Origin: Oribacterium sp. UBA6992
GTDB lineage: Bacteria; Bacillota; Clostridia; Lachnospirales; Lachnospiraceae
Direction of reading: 5' to 3'
Length of the DNA: 12,888 nt
Assembly (NCBI GenBank): GCA_002449915.1
Contig: DJXY01000001.1
Location: 1 to 12,888 of the forward strand
Position 1 is the first letter of the stretch. Every line of letters starts with the position of its first letter. Below, one piece after another: positions 12,250-12,888 of the stretch. The notes under the pieces are model-generated. The model was not told where the DNA came from. It saw only the letters and a list, made by a program, of their open reading frames with translations, and did no database searches. Position numbers and translations under genes: made by a program.

Positions 12250-12888
12250 TGTTAACAATAAGAGATATGATCCGGCAGGCTAATGCGGATGGATATGTTG
12301 ATGATAATGCTGAAGCAAAAGTGTGTCAGGATATAGTGCTAAAGGCTATTTCGGAAAGCTCTCTTAGTCGTAATGTTACCATTAAGGGCGGCGTAGTAAT
12401 GCGAAGTATCTCACATAATGCGCGAAGAGCAACGCAGGACATGGATATAGATTTTATCAGGTATTCCCTCAATGATGATTCTATTCGTCGTTTTATAGAG
12501 AAGCTTGATTGCCTTGATGGCATTCATATTCGCCAGATTGGAGACATAACAGAATTAAAGCAACAGGATTATCACGGCAAGAGAGTTTTTGTTGTCATTT
12601 CTGATAACTCTGGTGATTCCATAGAAAGCAAGATTGATCTGGGAGTACATAAGAATCTTGATATAGAACAGGAAGAGTATTGTTTCGATATTGCATGCTA
12701 TGATGGAAGTGCAACCCTTCTTATCAATTCCAAAGAGCAGATGTTTACGGAAAAGCTTCGATCACTTTTAAAATTTGGTCCAAACTCGACCAGGTATAAG
12801 GATGTTTTTGACCTATATTACCTTGCTGCTAAGGTCGAGCCTCAGAAACTATCTCAGTGTTTGAATTGCATTTTGCGCCGCCGAGTGG
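12249..12888 (+). CDS. abiEii: AbiEii/AbiGii-family nucleotidyltransferase toxin, 3'-truncated by the window
   Basis: The frame runs without a stop from ATG 12249 to the right edge (213 complete codons). It encodes a DNA polymerase beta-like nucleotidyltransferase, the toxin of AbiE abortive-infection systems; a characterised relative adds nucleotides to tRNA acceptor ends. Motif I is visible: G47-G48 followed by R59-R-A-T-Q-D64-M-D66-I-D68, the GG/DxD metal- and nucleotide-binding signature. D130 in SKIDLG fits the third catalytic carboxylate, although that assignment is tentative. The segment K162-E-Q-M-F-T-E-K169, then R182-Y-K-D-V-F-D188-L, matches the conserved C-terminal KD..DL motif. 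All key residues in view are intact, so an active toxin is expected. GGAGG (12237-12241) lies inside the end of abiEi, 7 nt before the start, and the two genes overlap by one base. The remaining C-terminus is outside the window. Confidence 0.88.
   Translation, partial: MLTIRDMIRQANADGYVDDNAEAKVCQDIVLKAISESSLSRNVTIKGGVVMRSISHNARRATQDMDIDFIRYSLNDDSIRRFIEKLDCLDGIHIRQIGDITELKQQDYHGKRVFVVISDNSGDSIESKIDLGVHKNLDIEQEEYCFDIACYDGSATLLINSKEQMFTEKLRSLLKFGPNSTRYKDVFDLYYLAAKVEPQKLSQCLNCILRRRV

Overview
The window looks like a chromosomal segment from a Gram-positive Clostridia-type bacterium, most likely Lachnospiraceae. The reasons are a MurA of the usual bacterial type, three sortase-type pilins of the SpaA/FctA classes, a BTAD-domain regulator in front of them, Shine-Dalgarno sites such as AGGAGG, and U-tailed hairpin terminators. 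The family assignment is inference from gene style, not from a search.

Layout, left to right, with every gene on the + strand. (1) 1-1051 is the 3' part of murA (peptidoglycan precursor synthesis), closed by a 15-bp hairpin terminator at 1167-1211. (2) 1212-1453 is a gene-free leader with a bulged hairpin plus T-run, a second dyad, and a five-codon mini-ORF enclosed in a small hairpin. (3) 1454-2611 is a 385-residue regulator: an OmpR-type winged helix, a BTAD domain, and a C-terminal region that resembles a degenerate GGDEF domain. A two-tier stem-loop overlaps its stop codon. (4) 2612-2885 is an AT-rich intergenic region with an 11-bp perfect inverted repeat and three CTACA boxes, a plausible regulator-responsive promoter. 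(5) 2886-11440 is a surface-pilus operon: a 1834-residue von Willebrand A adhesin with LPGTG (probable tip protein), a 535-residue backbone-type pilin with LPSTG, and a 399-residue FctA-type pilin with a non-LPXTG sorting signal. A long stable hairpin lies between the second and third pilin genes. No sortase gene is present here. A 29-bp-stem terminator (11478-11539) ends the operon. (6) 11639 onward is a separate AT-rich module: a perfect-consensus promoter (TTGACA, 17 bp, TATAAT), a palindromic leader, and the translationally coupled pair abiEi (antitoxin) and abiEii (nucleotidyltransferase toxin, cut by the window edge).

How the parts work together (inference): the regulator probably controls the pilus operon just downstream. 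The three pilins would be secreted, stabilised by intramolecular isopeptide bonds and joined by sortases encoded elsewhere, with the adhesin at the tip and the FctA-like protein as minor or basal subunit. The AbiE pair is an independent type IV toxin-antitoxin and abortive-infection cassette that seems to have been placed beyond the pilus terminator.

No tRNA, rRNA, CRISPR array or transposase was seen. The points most worth a second look are the sortase-less pilus locus, the degenerate GGDEF tail of its regulator, the inter-pilin hairpin, the unusual sorting signal of the third pilin, and the hairpin-enclosed mini-ORF before the regulator.
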